64,000 nucleotides of DNA from Chionoecetes opilio (GCA_016584305.1 JACEEZ010019119.1:52133-116132); one strand, 5' to 3'; numbered from the stretch's first letter, positions 1-10,434 are shown. Translations and numbers: made by a program. The notes: generated by a model from the sequence alone, not told the origin.

Positions 1-323
1 TACGCGATCTGGTGGCATCATGAAGTGGTGATAGCATCCTGGTGCAGTTACAAAGGACTTGGGCGTGTGTTATGAAGGTACTGTGCATCCAGTGTGTTCA
101 GTGAAGTGCTAGTGTCATTTTGTGTCTCAAACTGGCATTCTAAGGGCACCTCCTGGCCATTTTCTTGGTGCAGAGCGAAGAGCGGGACAGCACATACCTC
201 CTCATCTCTGTCTAGTGGGTGACTGAGAGCCTGAGTGAGAGGGAAAGTGAGGCGACACCGCGACGCGAGTCCACTTACTCGCCTAGCCTCCACCAGCCCA
301 ACACGCACACACACGCACGCAAG
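1..323. other. Flanking sequence, no gene recognised
   Basis: I see no recognisable gene or repeat boundary here. A minus-strand open frame runs across 48-314 but resembles nothing I know and has no splice or start context that supports it. A short (AC)-rich stretch lies at 301-320, just before the transposon at 324. Confidence 0.4.
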
Positions 324-1187
324 TACAGGGAGGTCCCGTTATACGAGCATTCGGTATACGAGAATCCGATGATACGAGATGTGTAAATTAGGGTCTATTT
401 TCAATATACGAGATCAAAAATCCAATGATACGACATTCAAACTGGGGTGAGTAAAATTACCAAGTTCAAAATGCGCGCCCTACCACTCCCGGGCTGGACA
501 AAGGGGGATTTGGTTGACCCCAGTGAGGTCACCCCTAGCAAGGCGTGACCTGAAGGGTAATTAAGCATATGGTGGGGCCAGACATTTAGGGGTAATTAGC
601 AGGTGTGCGGCCCCAACCTTGGGACCGCAGTCAGGTCACCCCTAGCAAGGCGTGACCTGAAGGGTAATTAAGCATATGGCGGGGCCTGACCTTTAGGGGT
701 AATTAGCAGGTGTGCGGACCCAACCTTGGGACCGCTACACTACCTTCTCTTGTATCACGTAGCGTCCCATACATTAGACCTTTAGGGGTAATTAGCAGGT
801 GTGCGGACCCAACCTTGGGACCGCTACACTACCTTCTCTTGTATCACGTAGCGTCCCATACATTACAACGTCTTTTTTGCTTGTTGTGCATGTTTTATGT
901 TTAATTAATGTGCAGTTATGTTATTTTGTGCTATTTTCTCTTTCAGAATGCTTTTTCTACAGAATAGGTAGTACAGTGTGGGTAATATAGACGCTGTGTT
1001 TGTTGTGTTTGCTATAGTTTATTTTAGCTTGAAAAACATGTTTTTTTTTTCTTTCTTTTTTTTATTAATGGGCTCCTGGAACCAAACCTATATTTTACCA
1101 TTAGTTATGTGTTTCGTTATACGACATTTCGCTTTACGAGTATGCCAGGTGGAACCTAACTGCTCGTATCTTCGGGACCTCCCTGTA
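324..1187. mobile_element. Non-autonomous TIR transposon, TA target site (pogo/Tigger-like)
   Basis: The element starts at 326 with CAGGGAGGTCCCGTTATACG and ends at 1185 with the reverse complement (CGGGACCTCCCTG), with a TA dinucleotide outside each end (324-325, 1186-1187). Near the ends the motif 'tatacgag' and its complement recur, as in the subterminal regions of pogo/Tigger elements. The interior holds no transposase, only tandem repeats (526-865), so it is non-autonomous. TIR and TA duplication are seen directly; the superfamily is inferred from TIR style and TA target. Confidence 0.8.
526..865. repeat. Internal tandem repeats of the TIR element (107-bp and 89-bp units)
   Basis: A unit beginning AGGTCACCCCTAGCAAGG occurs at 526-628 and again at 633-735 (period about 107). 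Overlapping its end, a second unit beginning GACCTTTAGGGGTAATTAG repeats exactly at 688-776 and 777-865 (period 89). Both lie inside the TIR element. Confidence 0.85.
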
Positions 1188-1302
1188 TACTGTTTCCCTT
1201 GGACTGTCTTGTAAAGGCTATTTTACATAATTCTGCCTACAAGACACCAGCGACTGACAAGTCTTATCAGTGTAGACTTCGTCTAGTTCAGTCTACGCCA
1301 CC

Positions 1303-2400
1303 ATGACCATGGAAACACGGGCCACATCGAGAAACCATGCCGCCGACATTCCTCAACTCGATGACGAGTTATCTCCCGACCCCTCGCCACCGACTCCACC
1401 AGTTTCAGTTTCACCTGGAGGTGCGGAACGAAGGTCTCCCCCCCACCACAGGGTCCGCACCCTGTGCCTATTTAAAATGGATGGAAGATAAGAACTAGGA
1501 CGGGGAAAAGGAACGACGAGACGGGGAACTGGAAAAAAACGACGATCTTACCCCGAGAAAAGGAAAACGCAAAATTCCAGAATTAATCTCCTGCTGGCAC
1601 CTCAGAGCCCGCTTCCACCCACAGACGAGTGCTAACGCATGTGCCCCCACACACCCCCCCCCCACAAAGGTATATTCAGACACCCCCACCACTTAAACCT
1701 GCGTACGTTCCAGATATTCGGGGAAGGAGACGTCGTTGGCACTTTATAAATGGTGGATTTGTCTAGCCCCCCCACCCCAAAAAACTTATCCCTATATGTG
1801 CCTCTCCCGGGAAAAACACACCCTGCTCTGGAGCTACTTTACAGATCCCACCCTCTACAACAAGTCCCGGGGAGGTTTGAATATTTCCCCATTTACATAT
1901 AAAAGGGGCTACGAAAGGGGGTCATCGCAGGGAAGTTTTTCAGCTACAAGCGTTGGGAGGTGAATCGTTTAAGGGTTTTAAACGCCCCTGCGCCGCGCGG
2001 GGCGGAAGTTGACGTCTGCCCGGGGCATTCATCTTCTCCAGAACCCAAATAAAACGGGATCCTGATGGGTGAAAAGGGGAAGAGGGTCCAGCACATCATT
2101 TCCGGGGAAAAACCCCCAGGTGTAAAACCTCTGCCATTCGCGCCCCCAAATGAACGGGTGCGGCCTGTCATGTATCAAAAGGGCCCAAGAAACAGAGGGG
2201 GATGCCCCAAGAGGGCCCCTCATCTTCAGCGACACCCAAGCCTGCATTTTTTTTTCCAGTGTGCGCAAAAACCAGGGTACAGCCAGTGCCCAGCGACCTG
2301 CATAGCTTCGGCCGTAAAGGCCCCTTTACCACAGCAAAGTCCGCAAAAAGGCTCAATGTTGCCTTTGCCTTCGTTTTGGGCCCATTACGACTCATGTTGA
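1303..2400 (+). pseudogene. Gypsy gag remnant with zinc-knuckle relic
   Basis: A 62-codon open frame starts at ATG 1303 in good context (CCACCATGACC) and is rich in Pro and Ser, as expected of a gag N-terminus. After it the frame is lost. Near 2290-2345 one frame reads LHSFGRKGPFTTAKSAKR, which looks like a CCHC knuckle (C-x2-C-G-x3-G-H) with its cysteines altered. The stretch 1500-2290 is purine-rich and then C/G-run rich, and codes for nothing I recognise. Gag assignment rests on position upstream of the protease. Confidence 0.5.
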
Positions 2401-2579
2401 AAAGGACGCAAATGATGGGGCCATTTTTCCCCAAAAGGGAAACCCTCGGTATAAGGGTGTTCCCCTCCCTGCCACCTCGGACGCAAGACACAACGTTTTC
2501 TCGCATGAGTTCTCCTTCTTGCTCCACCCCAAGATGCCCCAAAACATCTGTGTATATACGCATGGAGTGTCATTTCACC

Positions 2580-2660
2580 CCTTGATGATGCCTGACACGG
2601 GTGCTGAATCTCGGTGATTGGCCCGCAACACCTAGAGAGTTGGAATTCCCCGAGTTCCCC
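2580..2660 (+). pseudogene. Gypsy aspartic protease fragment (DTGAE)
   Basis: The frame across 2589-2610 reads MPDTGAES, the active-site signature D-T/S-G-A of a retroviral-type aspartic protease, at the expected place between gag and RT. The frame is lost within a few codons. The second half of the protease is not readable. Confidence 0.6.
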
Positions 2661-3084
2661 TAAGCCCCTTTGGGGGGGGGCCCACAAAAGTCGATGGCGA
2701 TGGTTCCGAGATGGCTCCTGCTCTCGACATTCTCGGCTACTCCCCCTTTAGGCGAGCGGTCCTGTTTCTCCCGGGATTCAGTTATGAGGGCATCCCGACC
2801 CACTCTCTCATATGGCCACTGCAAGAGTTGGCCATCATATCTCCAACTTCCTGAACCCAAATTTTAAAAAGTCACGCGGAAACAGATGCACAGAGCTCCC
2901 TTTTTAAACTCCCTGTCACCTTAACGGCCCAAGGCCTACTTCTTAAAGGAGTTTCGGGGACTTTTTGGAGACAAGGCTGCTCTAGGATCCACACCATTAA
3001 ACCCTATGGGGGGCCCTCCTGAGGATTTACTTAAGGAGGGTCCCTTTCCCTCCCATCTAACTCCTCGTAAAAATTCCCCTGGTC

Positions 3085-3475
3085 TTCAAGGACAAAGTCA
3101 AAAAGGAGCTTGATCTAGGTCCCCCAAAGGGATTATCAGCCCGTGGGCGACCCCTCGATTGGTGCCATCCGCTAGCGCCGTCGCCAACCCGATGGGGGGA
3201 ATACCATCCAACAGACTTTCCAAGCTGAAAAAGCAAGTGTCCCGCCCGCCCCCTTCCCTAAAACCCTTTTACTGCTATCCTAGTGGGGGACCCAAGGCTC
3301 GTTATTTCCCACGGTGGATCTTCTGGGGTTTTTGGCAGATTAGTTTAGCTGAGGGGCCCAACACTTGACCACCTTCTTATGCCATATGGACGGTTCCAGT
3401 TTGCAGGGAAAACCGGGGTTTTCCCCCCCACTTGGCGATGCTTCTGCTTGGGGGTGTAGGCCCTGCAAGCAAAAT
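3085..3475 (+). pseudogene. Gypsy reverse transcriptase N-terminal half (frame-broken)
   Basis: Pieces in different frames align in order with the Ty3/gypsy RT fingers and palm. These are 'KKELDLGPPKGIISPW' (about 3096-3145), 'LKKQVSRPPPSLKPF' (3225-3270) and 'KARYFPRWIFWGFWQISLAE' (3290-3355), which corresponds to the 'ARYFSTVDL..GYWQI' block. The following block should read as a T-F-x-T-P-x-G-R-F motif and is partly visible at 3368-3405. The YxDD block is not readable because foreign sequence follows. Confidence 0.8.
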
Positions 3476-3626
3476 TTAAAATTTTGTGAAAGTGGTGATA
3501 CATACTGCATATGATGTGACTACAGTACCATCCCCACCACATCCATAAGACCACAAACCTCGTTTTCCCGGACTAACGGGGGGGCCCTGGCCCGGGGAAC
3601 TGCAAAAGCCCGGGGAATCGAACAGT

Positions 3627-4126
3627 AAAAAAAAAAAAAAAAAAAAAGGGTCCTTTTCCATTCCCCCCCCGGGAACGTTTTTTCCTACTCTAGTTTTACT
3701 GTCTGGAAACCGCCAAATCCTACCCCCCCGGGACTTTTAGTCCCTGAGCATGTGCCCCTGGGGGAGGCAGCATAAAGTGTTCAATAGTCTCAAGAGACGC
3801 CCCTGCACCAGGGCGGGGGGGGGTCGGGGGACAACGGAGGCTGTGCAGGTGAACCTTTAGTGTCTGTCCCCAAATGAAAAACAATACGACCACTGAGCAT
3901 GCTGCCACCTGGGGGGGGCCCAAAAAATGCCCAAATTTCCTCCCGGGGCGGGGGAGTAAGGGGACAACGGAGGCGGTGCGGTAAACCCGTGTGTCGTGTC
4001 CCAAAATGTAAAAACACGCCGCTCATGCTGCCACCTGGGGGGAGGCCGGACACTGACCGGGGGTGAAGGAGACGCTGGGGGACCGCCGACAACTTGTTAA
4101 TTTCGAACGGGACCAGGCATTTCAAC

Positions 4127-4188
<62 letters not shown>
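3627..4188 (-). mobile_element. Nested fragments of a non-LTR C-terminal domain, flanked by poly(A) runs
   Basis: Two tandem blocks (about 3743-3885 and 3890-4080) resemble, on the same strand, the sequence at 6930-7060. On the minus strand one reads LKVHLHSLRC and ETIEHFML, matching the zinc-binding tail that follows RNase H in the element at 6762-7449. A 21-nt A run (3627-3647) precedes them and a 60-nt A run (4129-4188) follows. The blocks interrupt the gypsy pol between RT and RNase H. Confidence 0.6.
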
Positions 4189-4192
<4 letters not shown>

Positions 4193-4334
4193 AGACCGAC
4201 ATATCCCCGGCCCTCGGTTTTGTCCGGAAAAATCCTACCCGGGAAAGGGAGGGGCCCGGGAAATCGAGGTTTTGGTGTCCCTTACCAGGTGTCGCAAATC
4301 CGGGATCACCCTCAACAGGAACAAATTTGTGGCC

Positions 4335-5010
4335 CCGCACCTCGGTAGACTTCTGGGTTTTTCAAGCTCTAGAAAAATTGCATCGGGTCATCAAGAAAAG
4401 TCGCGCAATCAGGGGCTTTTTCCCCCCCCAGTCTGAGGCGTCAGGTCATTCATGGGCCTGGGGAATCAGGGGGTGAGTTTTACCCCTATAAAATTTTGCC
4501 CCCTTTCTCACCCGTGCCCCCTTTTTGGGGGCCCCAAGGGCTTTTGTGGACTTTTTCGGCCGCGATGAGGCCTTCCCGTGTAAACAGCCCCCTCCCGTCC
4601 ACCAGTTTCGTTCCATTCGTCCACCCCGCCCATATTTACAGCGGATGCTTCGCGTCTCAACGGCCTGGGTTGCCCTCCTGCAAGATCATGGCAATGGGCG
4701 TTACGTCTCGTTCATGTGGCTCCCGGGTTCCTTTTCCATACCCGAGACCCGTTTGCCACCATTTAATTGGGTGTTGGCTGTGGTCTGGGCGTGCAATGTT
4801 GTTCTACTTGGGGGGACTTCATAATTCACTTGAGACTGACCAAACCCCCCCATCATTCCCATTTTAAATTTTACACGCGGGGTGCTGTAGGAACTTCGCC
4901 TCCACGCCTAAAGGAAACTCTCGCATAGTCTTCACAGCCGTGTGGCGCGGGGCAGGCCCCTGACCCTGACGCTTTGTCCCGCGCCCCCGTCGCGCCCCCG
5001 CTTTAAACGG
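4335..5010 (+). pseudogene. Gypsy RT connection and RNase H domain (frame-broken)
   Basis: The frame near 4635-4672 reads FTADASRLNGLG, the T-D-A-S catalytic block of Ty3/gypsy RNase H. It is followed by QDHGNGRYVSF (4680-4715), PETR (4740-4752) and LAVVWACNVV (4773-4803), the E-L-x-A-V-V-W block. Further on, 'ETDQTPP' (4830-4850) fits the T-D-H-R-P motif and 'FTAVWRGAG' (4930-4960) the segment before the integrase. Several single-base shifts separate these blocks. Confidence 0.75.
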
Positions 5011-5317
5011 ACGCTGTGGCAAGGGCCCCGGGGCCCCCTCCCCCAGAAACCCTAGTGACTGTAAGGCCATCAAAACAGCGGAAGAGGTGCGACAAGACCC
5101 CAGGATCTCCGAGAGCACAAGAGTCGCCCTGGTACGTCGCCTACCCCTGCCCCGACTTCGGGGTTTCCCCGCAAAACCCCTACGACCTTTATAAAATCCT
5201 TGCTTCCGTATTGGAAAGTACGGGACAAAACTCTCGCCGTGGTGACCTTTGTCCTTCGACAAGGGTTGGGTTTTTGCCGCCAAAACCCCCGCCCCCTTGA
5301 CCCACTTCAGCAGCCCC

Positions 5318-6185
5318 CCAGGTGTCGAGGCACTAAACGAGGGGAGGCAGGCTGTCTTTTGGCCGGCTTAATGCTGACTCACCAGCACAGTTCAACCTGT
5401 GGCCATGCCAACCCCCTCCGAGCCAGCAAAGGAACCCCTACTGAGTGACGACCACCCTACGAGACCCTTTGAGTCCTGTCGGCCAAAATTCTTTGTTGTA
5501 GCAGGGAAGCCTCTTAGTCTCGTCGACCGACTCTCAGGGGATCTGTGGGCGTCCCTTGCAAAACGACACTACTCCGTGCCCTCGAATCTTTTGCCCGCTA
5601 TTCCGAAAGTTGGGGTTTCCCCTCCGCCTACGGCCGATGGAGGTCCCCAATTCACCCGCCAGGAGTTCCGGCAATTCATGGATCGATGGGGGGTCCACAT
5701 GTGGTCCGTCACCAAACCCCCGGAAATGGGATGCCGAGGCCCCCATTAAGTCTGTGAAGCACTTATACTCAAGGTGGCCCTTCCGGCAAACCCTTTACGT
5801 GGGAGTTCGACCGCGGGTTAAATAGAACTGCGCAAAAACTCCCCAAATTACAGGACCCCCTGCCCCCGGGTCCTCTATGGAAATCCGCTAGGGCTTTTGT
5901 CCCTGCCCCCCCCTTTCCCCCTAAGGATGGAGGCCCAAAGGGCCCAAGACTTGGGCCTCCGTGCAGCTGCCCCCTGCCGAGGACTTACGCTCGGTCCCCA
6001 CACGCCCCCCCCCTTCCCCGGTTGAAATTTGGCCCGCATTCCCCCCTCGGACCCAACATCTACCGCTGGCAAGTCGGGGTTTTTAAGGGGGTTTGGCGAC
6101 AGGTCCGGGGAAAATCAGGTCGTTCCTATGGTCGTGTGTATTGGGGAAACCACCGTTTGTTCGTCCAGGCAGTGCCATAGCGTGA
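5318..6185 (+). pseudogene. Gypsy integrase remnant with C-terminal tail
   Basis: The clearest block is GGPQFTRQEFRQFMDRWG at 5638-5693, the second-Asp region of a DDE integrase core (ADGGPQF). It is followed by 'AEAPIKSVKHLYS' (5735-5775), the glutamate region. The first Asp block (about 5485-5520) reads KFFVVAGK, with Lys where Asp is expected, though frame noise may explain this. After a Pro-rich linker, 'RSYGRVYWGNHRLFVQ' (6115-6165) matches the gypsy C-terminal 'SGRVYWRNRRFLRP' block. Confidence 0.75.
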
Positions 6186-6557
6186 CTCCCTTCCCCATGT
6201 GAAACCCAAAGTGTTTTTCTTCCCCCTTTCCCCCTCGCTCCCTGAGGGTCCAGAAGAAGGATCCTCTCGAGAATGAAACTACGACGTGAGGGGAAGGGGG
6301 GTTGGGCGGGGGAAAATTCCACTGTTTCAGTCCGTAAATTTATTCATTATGATGTATAGCGTCACAATGTAAAAACTTCCTCTGGCAGCGCAATAAGCTC
6401 GCTGCCATGTTAGTACAGAGTAGCAGGTACGAGCGAGATACGCTGAGGCTTCCACGCTGTGCCCACTCCTGTAATCCCATAGAAGAATAAGAAATAAGAA
6501 CCTACAAGAAGCTTCCTAAGGACTTTCACTTATCCCTGGATTACGCAGATAAGGTGA
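6186..6557. other. Spacer after the gypsy relic
   Basis: No gene is visible. This could include the 3' LTR of the preceding element, but I find no matching sequence upstream of 1303 to confirm that. Confidence 0.3.
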
Positions 6558-7573
6558 TACAGGAGAACCTCGTTTATCCGGCACCCTCGGTGGGGAGCGC
6601 ATGCCGGATAACTCATTTTGCCGTTGTTTTGAGAGTTACTCTTATGGAATCGCCCAAAATCCCAATAAATACTGTGGTTTCTGGAGGTTGTTGTTGTTGT
6701 TTTAGGGCTGCGAGGATCCCTTGGGGAACACTATGAGCCCTGGTGATGTCCTATGATGCTATCACAGGCGCGGTAGTTGACCTGTCTTCCTCAGGAAGGC
6801 ACAGGTGAGGCGGATGACGGCGTGTTGCCGAGAGGGAGGAGCGCCAGCTGCCGCTAGCAGGGTGGGCAGGTCGAAGGTGGTGACGTTCAGGGCGAGGAGT
6901 TGAGAATGTAGCACTACACGGTGTGAGTGGAAGCGCGGACACTGCAGCAGAAAGTGTTCAATAGTCTCAGGAAAATTCATGCACCAAGGGCAGTGGGGGT
7001 CAGGGGACAGACGGAGGTGATGCAGGTGAGCTGTGAGTGTCGTGTGCCCCAGGCGGAGGCGGGTGAGAGTGACATCCAGGACGCGGGACTTTTTCCGTAT
7101 CCACGGCTGGGGGGATGAGTCACTGCGGTATTGGCCCATGGAGGTGATGCGGAGGGCATCGCCGAGTGTGTGAGATGAAGGAGATGAGGTGTGTGGCTGT
7201 GGAGAGCGGCAGAGGGAAGGGTGTCGTGTTTACATCTGTTAAGGCCATCCTGGCAGCAGAATCAGCCACCTCGTTGCCTGGGATACCAGCGTGGGAGGGA
7301 ACCCACTGGAAGGCGATCTCCCACCCCTCATTGGTAAGGTGAAGGGCCCTCTCGGTGGTGTGGACGAGGGACGTAGAGGATCGTGGATGGCGGGAGAGGA
7401 GGAGTTGGAGTGAGGAGAGGGAGTCTGTGTAGACCACAGCCTTGCCCAACTAAATTTCTGCCGATTTTCTCAGTTTTTTAAATAATTATACCTAATTAAT
7501 GCCTGGGTCAATTAGTGCCGTTGTTTTGAGGCTGCCGTTGTTTTAAATGCCAGCTAAATGAGGTTCTCCTGTA
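6558..7573. mobile_element. TIR transposon copy A (TA target, pogo/Tigger-like), carrying a nested non-LTR fragment
   Basis: The left end is CAGGAGAACCTCGTTTATCC at 6560 and the right end finishes at 7571 with the reverse complement (ATGAGGTTCTCCTG), with TA outside both ends. Subterminal blocks 'aacaacggca' and 'gccgttgtttt' are repeated near each end. A non-LTR RNase H fragment (about 6740-7450) fills most of the interior. A second copy in opposite orientation lies at 8707-9177. Confidence 0.8.
6762..7449 (-). pseudogene. Non-LTR retrotransposon RNase H and zinc-binding C-terminus
   Basis: Minus-strand frames read VVYTDSLSSLQLLLSR, then WVPSHAGIPGNEVADSAAR, the last two conserved blocks of a type I RNase H (D-S and H-x-G-I-x-G-N-E-x-A-D). 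A one-frame change separates this from the tail with TRLRLGHTTLTAHLHHL and CPWC(x8)IEHFLLQC, the usual zinc-binding tail of jockey-like and related non-LTR elements. Only the 3' part of the element is present, so it is a 5'-truncated insertion inside TIR copy A. Confidence 0.8.
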
Positions 7574-7588
7574 CATGGTCCCGACACA

Positions 7589-8123
7589 TAAGTGATTACC
7601 AAGGACGTGTGTGGTACTGTGGTTGCTGGAGGTACTGGAGGAGACAGGAGAGAAGAGAGGAAGGCATTGGAGGTACCGTAGAGAAGGGAGGAAAGCATTA
7701 GTGTAGTGATTAGTTAGTAGGAGCAAGGCATTGAGTGATCTAGCTCTGTACACGTTTTATGTCTATGTTAGTGTGCTTTTATGTATGACAAGGCAGGTGA
7801 AGGGATTATCTTGTAACTTCCATCTCTGTCTCTCTCGATTCGTCTTCTTATTGTGACCTTTGACGCTTAGTATCGCTTCATAGGTTCTCTACAAGCTTCG
7901 TCTTCTTTGTTAACAGATTTGTCAACTCTTCCCGTGTCTATTTCACTTGGGATACTTAAAAATTTTCATTTGTTTTGGTCTGAGTGAGTGAGGGCGTCAG
8001 CTGATGGTTGTGTGACAGTGTTATACGGCAATAACACTGTCACAATGCCTTCCTCTCTTCTCTCCTGTCTCCTCCAGTACCTCCAGAAACCACAGTACCA
8101 CACACGTCATGGTTAATCACTTA
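7589..8123. repeat. Fold-back repeat with 81-bp arms
   Basis: The sequence starting TAAGTGATTACCAAGGACGT at 7589-7669 returns as its near-perfect reverse complement at 8043-8123. The loop is 373 bp. No target duplication is evident outside the arms. Confidence 0.75.
8011..8044. repeat. Perfect 14-bp stem hairpin
   Basis: TGTGACAGTGTTAT (8011-8024), loop ACGGCA, then ATAACACTGTCACA (8031-8044). It abuts the right arm of the fold-back pair. Confidence 0.85.
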
Positions 8124-8546
8124 TAAAGGAGTATTTTGTGGTACATAAGTAAGGAATGGCGGGGGTGTAAGGTTTAAAGGTGCTACTTATTTTGAGGTGT
8201 TACCTATCTTATTTAATTATCCTTGATGAGGGCTGTAAAATCCACAAAATCTTTCTCTGCACCGTCGAGTGGCCTAAGAACACACACACGCTGCCCATTA
8301 ACTCTACCTTCGATTGCGAGGGCATCAGAGGACACAGGGGGTGGCATGAGCCTCTAATCACAGGCGTCACTATAGAAATTATGTGTCTAGACATTGTCTA
8401 AGTCACCACGGGCGAGGGGCAACCATCATAGCCCTCAAGTGAACCTCCAGGGCCAACCATCCCACCCCTGGAGCTCACGGCCTAACGGCGCTGTAGGCAC
8501 ACACACGCACACACACACAAAATGCAAAAAAAAAAAAAAAAAAAAA

Positions 8547-8672
8547 GTGTGCGGAGCAGCGCGAAACTCGGGGATATAATGCGTGAAAGTCGGGATGGTA
8601 AGAATTTAGGACTCAGCGCGAAACTCGAGGATCGCGAAACTCGCATAGCGTGAAATTCGGGAGGGTACTGTA
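8547..8672. mobile_element. Right-end fragment of another TA-target TIR element
   Basis: The end reads GAAATTCGGGAGGGTACTG (8652-8670) followed by TA, and 'cgcgaaactcg' repeats several times upstream (8568, 8619, 8634), as in the subterminal regions of pogo/Tigger-type elements. The matching left end is not found, so this is a truncated copy. Confidence 0.5.
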
Positions 8673-8704
8673 TGTATGTATATATATATATATATATATA
8701 TATC
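8671..8704. repeat. (TA)n microsatellite
   Basis: TA dinucleotide run with an initial TATG stretch. Confidence 0.9.
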
Positions 8705-8706
8705 GC

Positions 8707-8778
8707 TACAGGAGAACCTCGTTTAACCGGCATTTAAAACAACGGCAGCCTCAAAACAACGGCACTATTCGACCCAGG

Positions 8779-8815
<37 letters not shown>

Positions 8816-9172
8816 CCCCCACTGATAAACTCTGGAACTCTCTTCCTGTTTCTATTTTTCCACTTTCCTATGACTTACATCTTTTCAAAAGAAGAGTAAC
8901 AAGACACCTCCCGAACTAAATTGGCTCACCCCACTTTTTTATTTTATTCTCTGACTGTCTTCTTTATAGGGACTGGCAACTAAGCGGCCTTTGTGTTACC
9001 CATTTTTGTTGTGCCCTTGGCCAGTTCCTTGTGATGGGGAGAAAATAAAAAAAAAAAAAAAAAAAAAAAAAATAAAAATGGGGGATTCCATAAGAGTAAC
9101 TCTCAAAACAACGGCAAAATGAGTTATCCGGCATGCGCTCCCCCCCGTGGGTGCCGGATAAACGAGGTTCTC

Positions 9173-9177
<5 letters not shown>
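8707..9177. mobile_element. TIR transposon copy B, inverted relative to copy A
   Basis: The element starts at 8709 (CAGGAGAACCTCGTTTAACC) and ends at 9175 (AACGAGGTTCTCCTG), with TA on both sides. Compared with copy A it is in the opposite orientation: the block before its T run matches the right end of A. It contains a 38-nt T run (8778-8815) and a different non-LTR 3' end (8817-9075). Confidence 0.8.
8817..9075 (+). mobile_element. 3' end of a jockey-like non-LTR element with poly(A) tail
   Basis: Plus-strand reading gives LWNSLPVSIFPLSYDLHLF and then a stop. The following sequence ('gggactggcaactaagcgg', 'gcccttggccag') matches the 3' end of the minus-strand element at 38665-40607, and the copy ends in an A-rich tail at 9048-9075. 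It is a severely 5'-truncated insertion of that family within TIR copy B. Confidence 0.8.

Positions 9178-9260
<83 letters not shown>
9176..9260. repeat. (TA)n microsatellite
   Basis: Almost pure TA run joining copy B to the Tc1-like composite at 9261. Confidence 0.95.
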
Positions 9261-9262
<2 letters not shown>

Positions 9263-9357
9263 GTACTCGTCAAAAGTATGCGGCGCCCTGCTCTCGCCCC
9301 CGCACAACAAACAATACATAAGGAAATTTATAGAAAATAATGTATTATAATTACCTT

Positions 9358-10377
9358 TTAATACTTGGTTGGGTGGCCTTTTCTCTTCTTCACGGCTTGG
9401 AGACGTCGGGGTAGTGAAAGAGCTAGGTTTCTTAGGTGTTCAGGTGAGTTGTTTGCCCAGGACTCACGGATGGCCTTCTCGAGCTTGGGTATGGAGCTGA
9501 CATCTTTCCCCTGCAGATCCTTCTTGACCATGTGCCAGAGCTTCTCAATTGGGTTGAGATCCGGGCTGTTACCTGGCCAATCCTTTATGAAGGGTACCAT
9601 GCAGTCATCAAGCCACTGAGTGACAGATTTGGCAGTGTGCGCAGGAGCACCGTCCTGTTGAAACACACTGGCCCGTGTGAGCTCGAAAGAATCTGCCAAA
9701 TGTTCACAAAGCAGCTCCAGGTAACAGCTTGATTCACTTTAATGTTTTTAGGAAGCACAACAAGCTTGCCTAAACCTCTGCCAGAGAAACAACCCCACAC
9801 CATAAGTGAATATGGGTGTTTTACGGTGCTCTCCACATACCGTGAGTCGAGGGAGTCACTGCCTGGGCGACGGTACACTCGAGCTCCTCGGTTACATGTC
9901 ACAGTAAATGTTGCCTCATCAGACCACAACATTGACAACCAGTCATTATCAGTCCAAGCAAGATATTTCTTGGTGAAGGTGACCCTGCAAGCTCTCTGCG
10001 CACGTGTAAGAAGTGGCTTCTTCAGTGGCTTGTGGCTAGTATAATCCAACTTGTGCACTCGGCGAGATACGGTACGCACAGACACTGCACCAAACACTTC
10101 AGGGTTGTTTTCCTTCAATAACCTTGCTGTAACGCGAGGGGTACTCTCCAACGAACGTTTTAAACGTTCACAGACCTTGGAGAAATCTTCCTGGGACGAC
10201 CAGGCCGAAGTTTCTGTGATGGCGTTTCACAGCTGTTTTCCTCTCTGAAACGCGCCAAGTAACTGTTGACTTAGCCACACACAACAACTCACTTATTTCT
10301 TTGGTTTGGTGGCCTGCATCCTTTAAACCAATAATCTGAGCAATGGTTTATCTGCTTAGTTCCTTGGTAGGTGTCAT
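9358..10377 (-). pseudogene. Tc1-like transposase, frame-broken (DDE)
   Basis: The frame starts at ATG 10377 (MTPTKELSR), has an in-frame TAA at codon 10, and continues with a helix-turn-helix (IIGLKDAGHQTKEISELL). A frameshift leads to the part from 10151 with RTVSRRVHKL and the first catalytic Asp in LWSDEATFT. A second frameshift near 9690 leads to FQQDGAPAHTA (second Asp) and SPDLNPIEKLWH (Glu). I count 35 residues between the second Asp and the Glu, as in DD35E-type Tc1 relatives. The three acidic residues are present, but the gene cannot make one protein as written. Confidence 0.85.
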
Positions 10378-10434
10378 AATAAAAATATAATACCACAATC
10401 ACCACTGATAAATGCAAAACACAAGGCAGGGTCA

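Larger units (their letters stand above)
1303..6185 (+). mobile_element. Degraded Ty3/gypsy LTR retrotransposon (gag-pol order, plus strand)
   Basis: Reading all three plus frames gives, in order, a gag-like start, a gag zinc-knuckle remnant, an aspartic protease motif, reverse transcriptase, RNase H and integrase. This is the Ty3/gypsy order (PR-RT-RH-INT). No frame stays open for a whole domain; breaks fall at homopolymer runs of G, C or A. I could not identify a pair of LTRs. A piece of a non-LTR element and two poly(A) runs are inserted between RT and RNase H (3627-4188). The element is a relic, or its consensus sequence is unreliable, or both. Confidence 0.8.
7574..8546. other. Spacer with a fold-back pair; no gene
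   Basis: The stretch contains an 81-bp inverted pair (7589-7669 and 8043-8123), a perfect 14-bp hairpin, a short (CA) tract at 8497-8520 and an A run at 8525-8546. No coding sequence is recognised. Confidence 0.5.

Noticed and set aside
1495..2690. Several overlapping frames of 60-130 codons on both strands
   Set aside because: None has a motif except the plus-strand gag/protease relics; others are chance frames in GC-rich sequence.
6083..6322. Minus-strand open frame with a 'LLLDPQGARGKGG' stretch resembling a gypsy integrase tail
   Set aside because: The plus strand at the same place gives a better match (GRSYGRVYWGNHRLFVQ) in line with the rest of the plus-strand gypsy element, so the minus frame is an antisense shadow.
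9365..9619. Plus-strand frame opposite the Tc1 transposase (and its mirror at 10665-10919)
   Set aside because: Exact antisense of the DDE domain.
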